A DNA stretch of 64,000 nucleotides, from the NCBI RefSeq assembly GCF_009741265.1, contig NZ_WOWL01000001.1, positions 806,001 to 870,000 of the forward strand. The letters run 5' to 3'. The stretch's first letter is position 1. Each line of letters begins with the position of its first letter. Below are positions 16,601-24,743 of the stretch, piece by piece. A model generated the notes under the pieces. The model saw only the letters and a list, made by a program, of their open reading frames with translations, did no database searches and was not told the DNA's origin. This stretch comes from Pseudarthrobacter sp. GA104. Its GTDB lineage: Bacteria; Actinomycetota; Actinomycetes; Actinomycetales; Micrococcaceae. A program made the position numbers and the translations under genes.

Positions 16601-19138
16601 CTACTTGGGGAGCGCTGCGTCGAGCTCGTCCCGGCTGCGCACACCGAGTTTCACGTAGGTGCGGTACAGGTGTCCCTCTACCGTACGGACAGAGACCATG
16701 AGCCGCTGGGCAATCTCGCGGTCGGTGAGGCCCTGCACGGCAAGCTCGACGATGTCCTGCTCCCGGCGGGTGAGCTGTACGGCCGGGGTGGCGGCAATGA
16801 AACGGCCCTCCCGGAACCGCTCGCCCAGTTCGTGGTCGCACTTTTCGCGCTGGGCCACGGCCTGCCTGGAGCGGCGGCGCTCCCCTGACTGCTCCAGCAC
16901 GGTGCTGGCGCGGGCGTAGGCCTCACGTGCAAGGTTGACGAAACCGGATTCCTCCAGCGAGGCCGCGGTATCCATCAACGCATCCCCGTCAGCGGCTTCC
17001 CAGTCCGTGGCCAGTTTCAGCATGGCGGCTGCCCAGCGGCCTTCCACGCCGTGAGCTGCCCTCTGCACCATGGGGATCACGGAGGGGTCACCCAGGTCCC
17101 AGCCGAGTCCGAGCAGCTCCAGCAGGGTGCCGGCCCTCGTGGAGGCCTCATGGGTGGTCATCAGCGTGTGCAGCGCAGCCAGGCCCTTGCCGTCCCTGGA
17201 CAGGTACTCTGACGCGGCGGCAGCGTAGGCGCGGGCAAGGAAATCATGGGCGGGGGCACCTGCCAAGGCATCCTTGTAGTCCTGTTCCAGCCGCTTCCCT
17301 TGGGCAGTGTCTCCCAGCCGCGCCGCGACATAGAAGCCCAGCGCAGAGCCGAAGCGGAACAGCTGGAGCGGATCGTTGAGCCGCAACGCTTCCACCGCCG
17401 GCAGCAGCAGCTGGTAGGCCCGTTCCATCCGGCCCTGCCGCAGCAGGGAGTAGCCGCGCAGCACCTGCAGGCTGCCATTGAAAGTGGCGGCCGAGGACGT
17501 ATGCCCTGCGGCGTAGCTTTCGATCTCACGCTCGGCGGAGTGCCATTCCCCCATGGCGAGGTAATCGGCGACCAGCCGCCCCAGGACGAACTCTGGAAAG
17601 AAAAACAGCTTCCCTTCCAGGGGCCGCAGTTCCGCGGACGCCACAAGCGCTGCCTCGAGTCCTTCGGCGGCCTTGCCCGCTGCGGCCAGGGCATGTGCCA
17701 GGAGCGCCTCCCCGACAGCCCTGACCGGCACCTCTTCTTCGGTGGAGCTGCGGTTCCTGATGTCCGCTACGCGGCCGCGCAATCCTTCCGCATCCATGTC
17801 CGCACCGAGCTGGAGCAGCTGCAAGAGCTGTTCCAGCCACCATGCTGCGGGCTCCGCTGTGCCAGCGTGTTGCTCCCCGCCCTCCTCTGCCAGGTCCGCC
17901 AGGGGGCGTCCCGTTGCCTGATGGGCCGCCGCCCTCAGCAGCAGGACGGACGGACCCTCGGGGTGGCCTGCCAGCTGGAGCCAACAGGCGTCGAGCAGGG
18001 CCGCAGCGTCCGCATACGAGCCCTCGTTGTACAGGGCGCGCGCTCGGACGGCATGGGCAAGGGGAAGGAACTCGGGGTCCTGGACCTTGGCAGCGATGGC
18101 GCGGGCGCTGTGGTTCCGAAAGCGGGTCAGTGCCTCGCGTGCGGCGTCCAGCATCTCGGCGTCGGGTACGCGCAGGCCGCACTCAAGGGACCACTCCACG
18201 GACCGCAGCCGGCCTTCTCCCCGCAGGGTGGCGGGATCCTTGTGTTCCCGGATCTTTTCCAGGAGCTGCAGGCTGCGGGAGACCGAAATGGTGTTTCTGA
18301 TGGCCTCCGCGAACAGGCTGTTCCAGACGGTCAGTTCAGCGGGGACGCCTGAATTCTCGACCACCATCTGCTGATCCAGCAGGGAGCGGACCACCGGCGC
18401 GCCGCAAATGTCTTCGATGACCTTCCGGCCCACCGGCCCGGCAAGGGCAATGAATTTCAGGGCCTCCTGTTCCTCCGGCCGGCGGCGGAGGTGATCCTTG
18501 GTAACAACTCCCGTGAGCCGGACGCCATCCGTGGGCAAAGACCCCAGCAGGACCCAAATTCCGTTCCGCTTGGCCAGTATTCCGGCCTCTGCGGCGTCGT
18601 GGAGCAGGGCGTCCAGGAGCCGGGGGTTGCCCCCGGAGGCGCTCCAGACGGCGTCCACGGTGGCATCCGGCACTGTCCCGTCAAGAACGTGGGCCAGGAC
18701 TTCCTCGATCTGGTCGCGGTTCAGCGGGCGCAGGTCCACGCGTTCGGCCAGGCCGTCGTACCAGAGCTGGTCCAGTGGCTGCGGAAGGCCCGGCCGCGGC
18801 CTGGCAGCCGCAACCACTGTTGCCCATCCGGCCGAGATCAGGTCCGCAATCACACCGGCCGAAGCCTCGTCCAGGTAATGCGCATCATCAATGAGGAGCA
18901 GGACAGGGGCTCCGCTTCCTGCCTTCAGCTTTTCGAAGTAGCTCCACATGGACCGCAGGACGGCAACCGGAGAGACAGACTCCTCGGCAGTCAACTCGCC
19001 GGTGTAGGGAGTGAGGACGCCGAACGGCACGGCAGCCAGGGCGGAACTGCCGTGCAGCTGCAGAACATTCAGGTCCCCGCCAAGGCGTTCCGCGATCCCC
19101 TCCGTCAGGGACGATTTTCCAATACCCGGCCCTGCCAT
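16601..19138 (-). CDS. LuxR-family transcription regulator with N-terminal ATPase (LAL-type), second of a tandem pair
   Basis: A large ATPase-linked regulator. It starts within the Walker A motif (GPGIGKSS at residues 3-10), has a Walker B-like LLLIDDAHYLDEA near 100, a long helical repeat middle, and a C-terminal LuxR helix-turn-helix (LTRREQDIVELA, SVRTVEGHLYRTYVKLGV). ATG 19138 is the first canonical start, yet the frame is open to 19258 and the residues before it (REPLERICNIVRNHASQAVF) look like the true start of the ATPase domain. No ATG, GTG or TTG occurs there; CTG 19258 is the only near-start. It overlaps the upstream paralogue's stop at 19245. Ligand and target genes are unknown. Confidence 0.85.
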   Translation of the reverse strand: MAGPGIGKSSLTEGIAERLGGDLNVLQLHGSSALAAVPFGVLTPYTGELTAEESVSPVAVLRSMWSYFEKLKAGSGAPVLLLIDDAHYLDEASAGVIADLISAGWATVVAAARPRPGLPQPLDQLWYDGLAERVDLRPLNRDQIEEVLAHVLDGTVPDATVDAVWSASGGNPRLLDALLHDAAEAGILAKRNGIWVLLGSLPTDGVRLTGVVTKDHLRRRPEEQEALKFIALAGPVGRKVIEDICGAPVVRSLLDQQMVVENSGVPAELTVWNSLFAEAIRNTISVSRSLQLLEKIREHKDPATLRGEGRLRSVEWSLECGLRVPDAEMLDAAREALTRFRNHSARAIAAKVQDPEFLPLAHAVRARALYNEGSYADAAALLDACWLQLAGHPEGPSVLLLRAAAHQATGRPLADLAEEGGEQHAGTAEPAAWWLEQLLQLLQLGADMDAEGLRGRVADIRNRSSTEEEVPVRAVGEALLAHALAAAGKAAEGLEAALVASAELRPLEGKLFFFPEFVLGRLVADYLAMGEWHSAEREIESYAAGHTSSAATFNGSLQVLRGYSLLRQGRMERAYQLLLPAVEALRLNDPLQLFRFGSALGFYVAARLGDTAQGKRLEQDYKDALAGAPAHDFLARAYAAAASEYLSRDGKGLAALHTLMTTHEASTRAGTLLELLGLGWDLGDPSVIPMVQRAAHGVEGRWAAAMLKLATDWEAADGDALMDTAASLEESGFVNLAREAYARASTVLEQSGERRRSRQAVAQREKCDHELGERFREGRFIAATPAVQLTRREQDIVELAVQGLTDREIAQRLMVSVRTVEGHLYRTYVKLGVRSRDELDAALPK

Positions 19139-19244
19139 GACAAAAACCGCCTGGCTCGCATGGTTCCGGACAATATTGCAGATCCGTTCAAGCGGCTCCC
19201 GGCGGCCGGTGAGGAGCCGGTGCGCTGTGGCAGGCTTATGGCCG

Positions 19245-21980
19245 TTAGACGAGTCCAGTCAGATCACCCCTGGAGGTTACGCCGAGCTTCGTGAAGACCT
19301 GGTACAAGTGGCCTTCCACGGTACGGACCGACACGCCCATCTCCAGGGCGATATCGCGGTTGGAGGAACCCCGGCCCGCCAGCCGGGCAATCTGGCGTTC
19401 CCTGCTGGTCAGCAGCGGGCTTCCGCTGCTTGGGACGATGGGAAGGTTCGACACGGTGGCGGCGAGGATGTCCAGCCGGGCCTGCGCGGTCCGCGCGGTG
19501 AGTGAATCGCCGTCCTGTCGTGCGAAGTCCACAGCGAGGGCCATGCACCGCGCCTCCACGGCATCCAGTTCGAGGGTGGCGGCCAATTCACCACCGGCAA
19601 GGAGGGTCCTGGCGTCCTTCGTCCTGCTTCCCACGGCGATCAGCCGGGAAACTTCGGCAAGCGGGCCCTGGCGGTGGCCCGCAATCTCCTCAAGCAGGCG
19701 GAAGTCCGCATCGCTGCCGTTGATGGTTGCAGCGAGCAGGTTGATCCCGGCCAGGGTGAAGCGCCCGGCCTCCATTTCCTGCCGGGCGCACCGCTTGAGG
19801 CCGGTCACGGCGTCGGGATCGCCCAGCCAGCGGCCCGCGACGAGCGAGCAGAACTCAACGATGCTGTCGGTGATGAAGCTGGACTTTCCGGATGTCCTTT
19901 GCAGTTTCGCCAAGTACTTTCGCGCCTGGGCTACGTTGCCGGTCTGGGCGTGGGCCAGTGCAATGGCCGCGTACGCGCAGCGCAGGGCGGCCTGGACCGG
20001 CTGCAGCTCCAGCTGCGCCGCGGCGGAGATCAGGGGGTCAAGGGCCGCCATGCCCCGGCCCGAATAGACATAGGCAATGCCGGCTGCCAGTTCGGTTGCT
20101 GCACTGCGGAAGGGAAGGCTGTGCGGCTCCTCGGTGGCCTGCGGACCCAGGAGGTCAATGCACCGCCGCCATTGCCCCGCCGTCAGTAATACCAGGTAGG
20201 CCTCCCTGGTATAACGTTCCCGCAGACCAACAATGTGGGAGGCATCGCTGATTTGGCCGCCCAACTGGCGCATGAGGCTGAGCGCATCCATCTCGCGTCC
20301 GGTCATGGCCAATGCGGTCATCAGCAGGATGGCCGAATCCATGCGGTAGCCGGTATCCGGGTTCAGCGCAGGGTCCGCAGCCCTTTCGAGGTCCGGGATG
20401 ATGGCGGCGTAATCACCCACGAAAGCGCGATACTCGAACCCGCTCAAGGCCACCCGGTTCGCTGCGGCGGCCGCAGGCTCCGGCCACCCAGTAAAGTTCG
20501 GGGCCGACTCCAGCCTTTGCCGGGCTTCACTGAGCAGGTCCGGCACCTTGCCTGCCGCCTCCGGGAGCCGCATCATGACCTGCGACTTGGCGGCTATGAC
20601 GTCCGCATACTCCTCGACGTCAAGGCTTTCGAGTTCCGGCTGCGAAATGTCATCAAGTGCGGCCATGGCCTGGACCGGCATGTCCAGCTGAAGGTACGCG
20701 GCGGCTTTCTGCCGCTGGCCGGCCGTCCACTCCCGGTCCGTCCGCTGAAGCATTTCGGCGTACGTCAGCGCAAACCGCGGATCGAAGAGCTGGACTGCCG
20801 CTTCCGCGGCAGCCAACGCCAGGGCGGGACTCAGGTCCGCCTCGCATTCATGCGTCCACGCCGCGAAAGCCATCAGCTCCTCGACGGTCATGGCGGCAGG
20901 ATCAGGTTCCGCACCGGCCAAAAGCACGCTGCGCAGTTCCCTGCGCCGGGCAATGCTCAGCCAGGTGCGCACCACGTCACCAATGTACTTTTCACGCAAC
21001 GAAACCCAGCGATGGTCGGACTGGTCGATCTCCAGCAGGCCGCCGTCTTCCATGTCGGCCACCACTTCGGCACGGTAGATGGCCGTCAGCCTCGACAGCT
21101 CAACCCTGCGGGCGCAGGAAAGCATCTCGATGACTTCCCGGGTTTCGGGCGTTTCCCTGGACCATCTGGAGCGAACGATGTCGTCCAGGCTGGCCGCGCC
21201 GTCGAGCACCACTTTGTCCCGCAGGGTCCAGACTGAATCGGAGAGCACCAGGTTTCCGGACAGCTGCTGTTCGGTGACGAGCGCCTTCAGGAGCAGCGGG
21301 TTGCCGCCCACCATGTGGTGATAGGTGCTGACCAGGGAGGCCGAAACGCGGTGCCCCAGCAGGGACAACAGGACCTGGCGGGTCTGCAGTTCGTTGAGGT
21401 TGTTCAGCCGGACTTCGGTCAGCCGGTGGTCCGTGAGCAGCCAGTGGAAATCGGCAGGAAGATCGCTGATTTTCGGGGCCACAGCAATGATTTTGGCGGT
21501 GCCGGTCAGCAGGACGTTGAGCAGCACTCCGGCGCTCATGTCGTCAATGCTGCCGGAGGTGTCAAGGGTGATGATGCAGGGACGTCCTGCGGCGTCACTG
21601 CGGATCAGGGAAGTAATGCCGCGGAGGATTGCCGTGGGCGAGCCCATGTACGCCTGCGGAAGCCTGGCCAGGAGAAAGGAGAGGCAACCATAGGGCGTTG
21701 CGGAGCCGGCGGGTCCGCTGCGGAGCTGCAGTGACCAGATGTCGGGGCCGAGGTCCATCACGGCAGCGCGGGCCAGTGAAGACTTTCCCACGCCGCGGCC
21801 GCCGGTGATCACCACCCCAAGGGAGTCTGCGCCGGTCAGGGCGGTGCGGACCGACTCAAGGTTTGCGCCGCGTGCAGGGGCAGACCAAAGCTGACCCTCC
21901 CGCCTCTCGGAGGTGTCTGTGTTCAGCCCGACGTGGTGAGGTGTTGACCCACGTCCCCAGCTAAGTGGCTCGATTGACAT
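19245..21980 (-). CDS. LuxR-family transcription regulator with N-terminal ATPase (LAL-type), first of a tandem pair
   Basis: A 911-residue paralogue of the next gene. Walker A is GGRGVGKSSLA near residues 59-69, Walker B-like CIITLDTSGSIDDMSA near 135-150, then an NB-ARC/STAND-like and TPR-like helical middle, and the LuxR helix-turn-helix at the end (LTSRERQIARLAGRG, SVRTVEGHLYQVFTKLGV). ATG 21980 has GGGGAAAA upstream, and a perfect 11-bp hairpin (21992-22017) lies just before that site. A second LuxR gene follows in an overlapping frame, so both probably come from one transcript. Inducer and regulon are unknown. Confidence 0.9.
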   Translation of the reverse strand: MSIEPLSWGRGSTPHHVGLNTDTSERREGQLWSAPARGANLESVRTALTGADSLGVVITGGRGVGKSSLARAAVMDLGPDIWSLQLRSGPAGSATPYGCLSFLLARLPQAYMGSPTAILRGITSLIRSDAAGRPCIITLDTSGSIDDMSAGVLLNVLLTGTAKIIAVAPKISDLPADFHWLLTDHRLTEVRLNNLNELQTRQVLLSLLGHRVSASLVSTYHHMVGGNPLLLKALVTEQQLSGNLVLSDSVWTLRDKVVLDGAASLDDIVRSRWSRETPETREVIEMLSCARRVELSRLTAIYRAEVVADMEDGGLLEIDQSDHRWVSLREKYIGDVVRTWLSIARRRELRSVLLAGAEPDPAAMTVEELMAFAAWTHECEADLSPALALAAAEAAVQLFDPRFALTYAEMLQRTDREWTAGQRQKAAAYLQLDMPVQAMAALDDISQPELESLDVEEYADVIAAKSQVMMRLPEAAGKVPDLLSEARQRLESAPNFTGWPEPAAAAANRVALSGFEYRAFVGDYAAIIPDLERAADPALNPDTGYRMDSAILLMTALAMTGREMDALSLMRQLGGQISDASHIVGLRERYTREAYLVLLTAGQWRRCIDLLGPQATEEPHSLPFRSAATELAAGIAYVYSGRGMAALDPLISAAAQLELQPVQAALRCAYAAIALAHAQTGNVAQARKYLAKLQRTSGKSSFITDSIVEFCSLVAGRWLGDPDAVTGLKRCARQEMEAGRFTLAGINLLAATINGSDADFRLLEEIAGHRQGPLAEVSRLIAVGSRTKDARTLLAGGELAATLELDAVEARCMALAVDFARQDGDSLTARTAQARLDILAATVSNLPIVPSSGSPLLTSRERQIARLAGRGSSNRDIALEMGVSVRTVEGHLYQVFTKLGVTSRGDLTGLV

Positions 21981-21991
21981 GAACTTTTCCC

Positions 21992-22017
21992 CTACATCCC
22001 GCGATAGCGGGATGTAG
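21992..22017 (-). promoter_or_regulatory. 11-bp perfect hairpin upstream of the LuxR ribosome site
   Basis: CTACATCCCGC and GCGGGATGTAG form a perfect 11-bp stem with a 4-nt loop. It ends 12 nt before the ATG at 21980 and abuts the GGGGAAAA ribosome site. It could be an autoregulatory operator or an RNA hairpin that gates translation. Confidence 0.6.
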
Positions 22018-22097
22018 CCCCATCGCTCCCCCGCATAGGTAGAAGACTACCCCGCACCAGAGACAAGGAGACAGGGCCAAAGGCACTTAAGTTTTCA

Positions 22098-22160
22098 AAG
22101 TTACCGGAGATTTCAAGTTGCTGGAGTAATTGACTGACCGGAGTTCTTGGTTACTGGCGT
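22098..22160. repeat. 17-bp tandem direct repeats
   Basis: Three adjoining 17-bp units (22098, 22115, 22132) share the pattern AAGTTNCYGGAG followed by five T/A-rich bases; a fourth, weaker unit overlaps the pth stop region near 22149. They lie between the LuxR start at 21980 and pth ending at 22151. Iterated protein-binding sites are plausible; degenerate repeat remnants are the alternative. Confidence 0.5.
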
Positions 22161-22744
22161 TCGGACTTCGCTGGATGGAACTTCTGCTGCGCCGCCGTGA
22201 GGCCGTCGCGCAGCAGCGCTTCAACCGCATCAGCAGCATCGTCCAGGAGGAAGGGCAGTTCCTTCAGCTCGGCGGAGCCGAAGTCGCGCAGCACGTAATC
22301 GGCGGTCTCCATGCGTCCCGGCGGCCGGCCCACCCCCACCCTGACGCGGAGATAGTCCTTGGTGGCCAAGGCCCTGGAGATGTCCCGCAGCCCGTTATGG
22401 CCGCCTTCTCCCCCGCCGATCTTGAGCTTGACCGTATTAAAGGGAATGTCGATCTCGTCGTGGACCGCCACCACATGGTCCGGGGCAATGCCGTAGAAGT
22501 TCGCCAGCGCCGCAACGGGCCCCCCGGAAACGTTCATGTAGCTCATCGGCTTTGCCAGCACGACGCGGGGTCCGCCGATGCCGAGGCGGCCTTCGAGGAC
22601 CTGGGCGCGGGCCTTGTGGCTTTTGAAGCCGGCACCTATGCGGCCTGCCAGCTCGTCAAGCACCATCTGGCCGACATTGTGCCGGTTGCCCTGGTACTGG
22701 GCGCCGGGGTTTCCAAGGCCGACAATCAGCCAGCTATCAGTCAT
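22151..22744 (-). CDS. pth: Peptidyl-tRNA hydrolase
   Basis: Releases peptides from prematurely dropped peptidyl-tRNAs. The 197-residue protein is typical in length and has the catalytic set: Asn12 in GLGNPG, His22 in GNRHNVGQ, Asn70 in SYMNVSG, Asp95 in VAVHDEIDIP and Asn116 in GGHNGLRD. The start ATG gives MTDSWLIVGLGNPG, the standard family opening. It follows rplY on the same strand across a 109-nt gap that holds a strong hairpin, an order common in actinobacteria, and is followed by the LuxR pair across 170 nt. Confidence 0.97.
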   Translation of the reverse strand: MTDSWLIVGLGNPGAQYQGNRHNVGQMVLDELAGRIGAGFKSHKARAQVLEGRLGIGGPRVVLAKPMSYMNVSGGPVAALANFYGIAPDHVVAVHDEIDIPFNTVKLKIGGGEGGHNGLRDISRALATKDYLRVRVGVGRPPGRMETADYVLRDFGSAELKELPFLLDDAADAVEALLRDGLTAAQQKFHPAKSERQ

Positions 22745-22800
22745 GAGTCAATCCTAGGGTGGGTGGCCCGCCGGCCTGGTGCCGCAACGGGCAGTAGACA

Positions 22801-22839
22801 TGCCAATGGCCGGACCCCGCGGGAGTCCGGCCATTGGCA
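22801..22839. terminator. Perfect 15-bp hairpin between rplY and pth
   Basis: TGCCAATGGCCGGAC and GTCCGGCCATTGGCA form a perfect 15-bp stem with a 9-nt loop, 15 nt after the rplY stop on the minus strand. A weak T-tract follows. It may attenuate or process the rplY-pth transcript instead of ending it. Confidence 0.75.
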
Positions 22840-22853
22840 GGGAATGCGGCTGA

Positions 22854-23474
22854 TTACTCGGCTGCGGCTTCCTCGGTGGCCGCGGAAGCGGCCTCGGAGG
22901 CAGCTTCGGCCTCTTCGCCTGCTTCTTCCTCTGCGACCTCAACGGCCTCGGAGATGTTCACCACGAGGGCCTCGGGGTCGGTCAGCAGGACCGAGCCCTT
23001 GGGCAGGACCAGATCGGAAGCGTGGATGTGCTCACCGGCGCCACGGCCTTCGATGCTCACCTCAACGGCCTCGGGCAGGTGGGTGGCCTCGGCCTCGAGG
23101 GACACCACAGTCAGTTCCAGGTTGTGCACGGTGCCGGGGGCGGTTTCGCCGGCAACATGGACGGGAACGTCAACGGTGACCTTTTCGCCCTTGCGGACGG
23201 TGAGGAGGTCGATGTGCTCGATGATCTGCTTGATGGGGTCGCGCTGGACGTCCTTCACCAGGGCCAGGTGGCCCTCGCCGTTGATGTCCAGGGACAGCAG
23301 GGCGTTGGGGGTGCGGACAGCCAGGGTGGTGGCCTTGGCCGGAAGCGTGACGTGGATGGGCTCTGCGCCGTGACCGTAAATGACGGCGGGGATGAGGTTG
23401 GCCATCCGGGCGCGGCGGGCGTAGCCCTTGCCGAATTCGGTGCGCAGTTCTGCTGCGAGCTTCTGCTCAGACAT
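22854..23474 (-). CDS. rplY: 50S ribosomal protein L25, CTC type
   Basis: Binds 5S rRNA in the large ribosomal subunit; the long CTC form carries an extra C-terminal domain. The 206-residue protein has the L25 domain at about residues 5-95 (LAAELRTEFGKGYARRARM, VIYGHGAEPIHV), then the TL5/CTC beta domain to about 170, and an acidic, alanine-rich tail (VEVAEEEAGEEAEAASEAA and beyond). ATG 23474 has GGAGATTTCC just upstream. It lies downstream of prs with a 286-nt gap, so it probably has its own promoter in that gap. Confidence 0.96.
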   Translation of the reverse strand: MSEQKLAAELRTEFGKGYARRARMANLIPAVIYGHGAEPIHVTLPAKATTLAVRTPNALLSLDINGEGHLALVKDVQRDPIKQIIEHIDLLTVRKGEKVTVDVPVHVAGETAPGTVHNLELTVVSLEAEATHLPEAVEVSIEGRGAGEHIHASDLVLPKGSVLLTDPEALVVNISEAVEVAEEEAGEEAEAASEAASAATEEAAAE

Positions 23475-23760
23475 GGAAATCTCCTTGAATCCTAAACGGT
23501 GTTCAGCAAGGGCGGAGGTCTGTTGCGACCTTCAACGCCGGGCGGCCGGAGCCGGCCCATCCTAGAAGGGAGATTCAGACCCAGTCGATAACGGAGACCT
23601 GCAACGGCTTCCCGCATATGCGGTTACCGGTGCTCTCCCTCGCCAAGGTATCGCTGAACAGCTTACCAGCGCCGGGCCCGTTTACTGAAAACGGTCCCCG
23701 CCAGCTCCCCAGGCTCGCCCAGGGAACCCTGCCGGCGTGGGCCCATTGCAGCCGACGCCG
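23475..23760. other. Gap between rplY and prs
   Basis: A 286-bp stretch with no gene. It should hold the rplY promoter (leftward) and the prs transcript end. The only structure I see is the 12-bp palindrome CCGCATATGCGG at 23612-23623, 138 nt upstream of the rplY start. I cannot name a promoter. Confidence 0.5.
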
Positions 23761-24741
23761 TCAGGCGTTGCCGTCGAAAAGGCTGGTGACCGAACCGTCG
23801 TCGAAGACTTCACGGACGGCGCGCGCGATCAGCGGGGCGATGGAAAGCACCGTCAGCTGGGGGAACCGCTGGGATGCAGTGAGCGGCAGGGTGTTGGTGA
23901 CAACCACTTCACGGGCGCCGGACTCGGAGAGGCGCTTGGCGGCGGGATCGGAGAAGACCGCGTGGGTGGCCGCGATGATGACATCCTTGGCACCGGCGTT
24001 CTTCAGCACCTGCACGGCGCCGGAGATGGTTCCGCCGGTGTCGATCATGTCGTCGATCAGGACGCAGGTGCGCCCCTCGATCTGGCCCACCACGGTCTTG
24101 GACACGGCCTGGTTCGGCACAGTCAGGTCCCGGCTCTTGTGCACAAAGGCGAGCGGCGCGCCGCCCAGGCGCTCGGCCCACTGCTCCGCGACCCGGACGC
24201 GTCCGGTGTCCGGGGAAACGACGGTAACGTTTTCGGCGGCCACCCGCGTGCGGATGTAGTCAGCGAGCAGCGGAATGGCCATGAGGTGGTCCACCGGGCC
24301 GTCGAAGAAGCCCTGGATCTGCGAGGTATGCAGGTCCACGCTCATGATGCGGTCCGCGCCGGCGGTCTTGTACAGGTCCGCCACAAGGCGGGCGGAGATG
24401 GGCTCCCGGCCCCGGCCCTTCTTGTCCTGGCGGGCGTAGGGGTAGAACGGGGACACCACCGTGATGCGCTTGGCGGAGGCACGCTTCAGCGAATCGATCA
24501 TGATCAGCTGTTCCATCAGCCAGTTGTTCAGCGGGAAGGGGTGGGCCTGGATGACAAAAGCATCCGTGCCGCGGACGCTTTCACCGGCGCGGACATAGAT
24601 CTCGCCGTTGGCGAAGTCATAGGCGTCCACCGGCAGCAGGTCGGTACCGAGCTCCTTGGCGATCTCCTTGGCCAGCTCCGGGTGGGCCCGGCCGGTTGCG
24701 AGCACCAGCTTCTTCTCGCCGCGCGCCGTAATTTCGCTCAT
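23761..24741 (-). CDS. prs: Ribose-phosphate pyrophosphokinase
   Basis: Makes PRPP from ribose-5-phosphate and ATP for nucleotide, His and Trp synthesis. The 326-residue protein has the class I signatures: the ATP loop YARQDKKGRGREPISARL, DLHTSQIQGFFDGPVDHL, and the PRPP-binding CVLIDDMIDTGGTISGAV. ATG 24741 gives MSEITARGEKKLVLATG. Its start is 2 nt from the stop of glmU on the same strand, so glmU-prs is translationally linked, as in most actinobacteria. Confidence 0.97.
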   Translation of the reverse strand: MSEITARGEKKLVLATGRAHPELAKEIAKELGTDLLPVDAYDFANGEIYVRAGESVRGTDAFVIQAHPFPLNNWLMEQLIMIDSLKRASAKRITVVSPFYPYARQDKKGRGREPISARLVADLYKTAGADRIMSVDLHTSQIQGFFDGPVDHLMAIPLLADYIRTRVAAENVTVVSPDTGRVRVAEQWAERLGGAPLAFVHKSRDLTVPNQAVSKTVVGQIEGRTCVLIDDMIDTGGTISGAVQVLKNAGAKDVIIAATHAVFSDPAAKRLSESGAREVVVTNTLPLTASQRFPQLTVLSIAPLIARAVREVFDDGSVTSLFDGNA

Positions 24742-24743
24742 GG

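Noticed and set aside
23612..23623. CCGCATATGCGG as an operator
   Set aside because: A 12-bp palindrome is easily met by chance in GC-rich DNA, and no other signal supports it.
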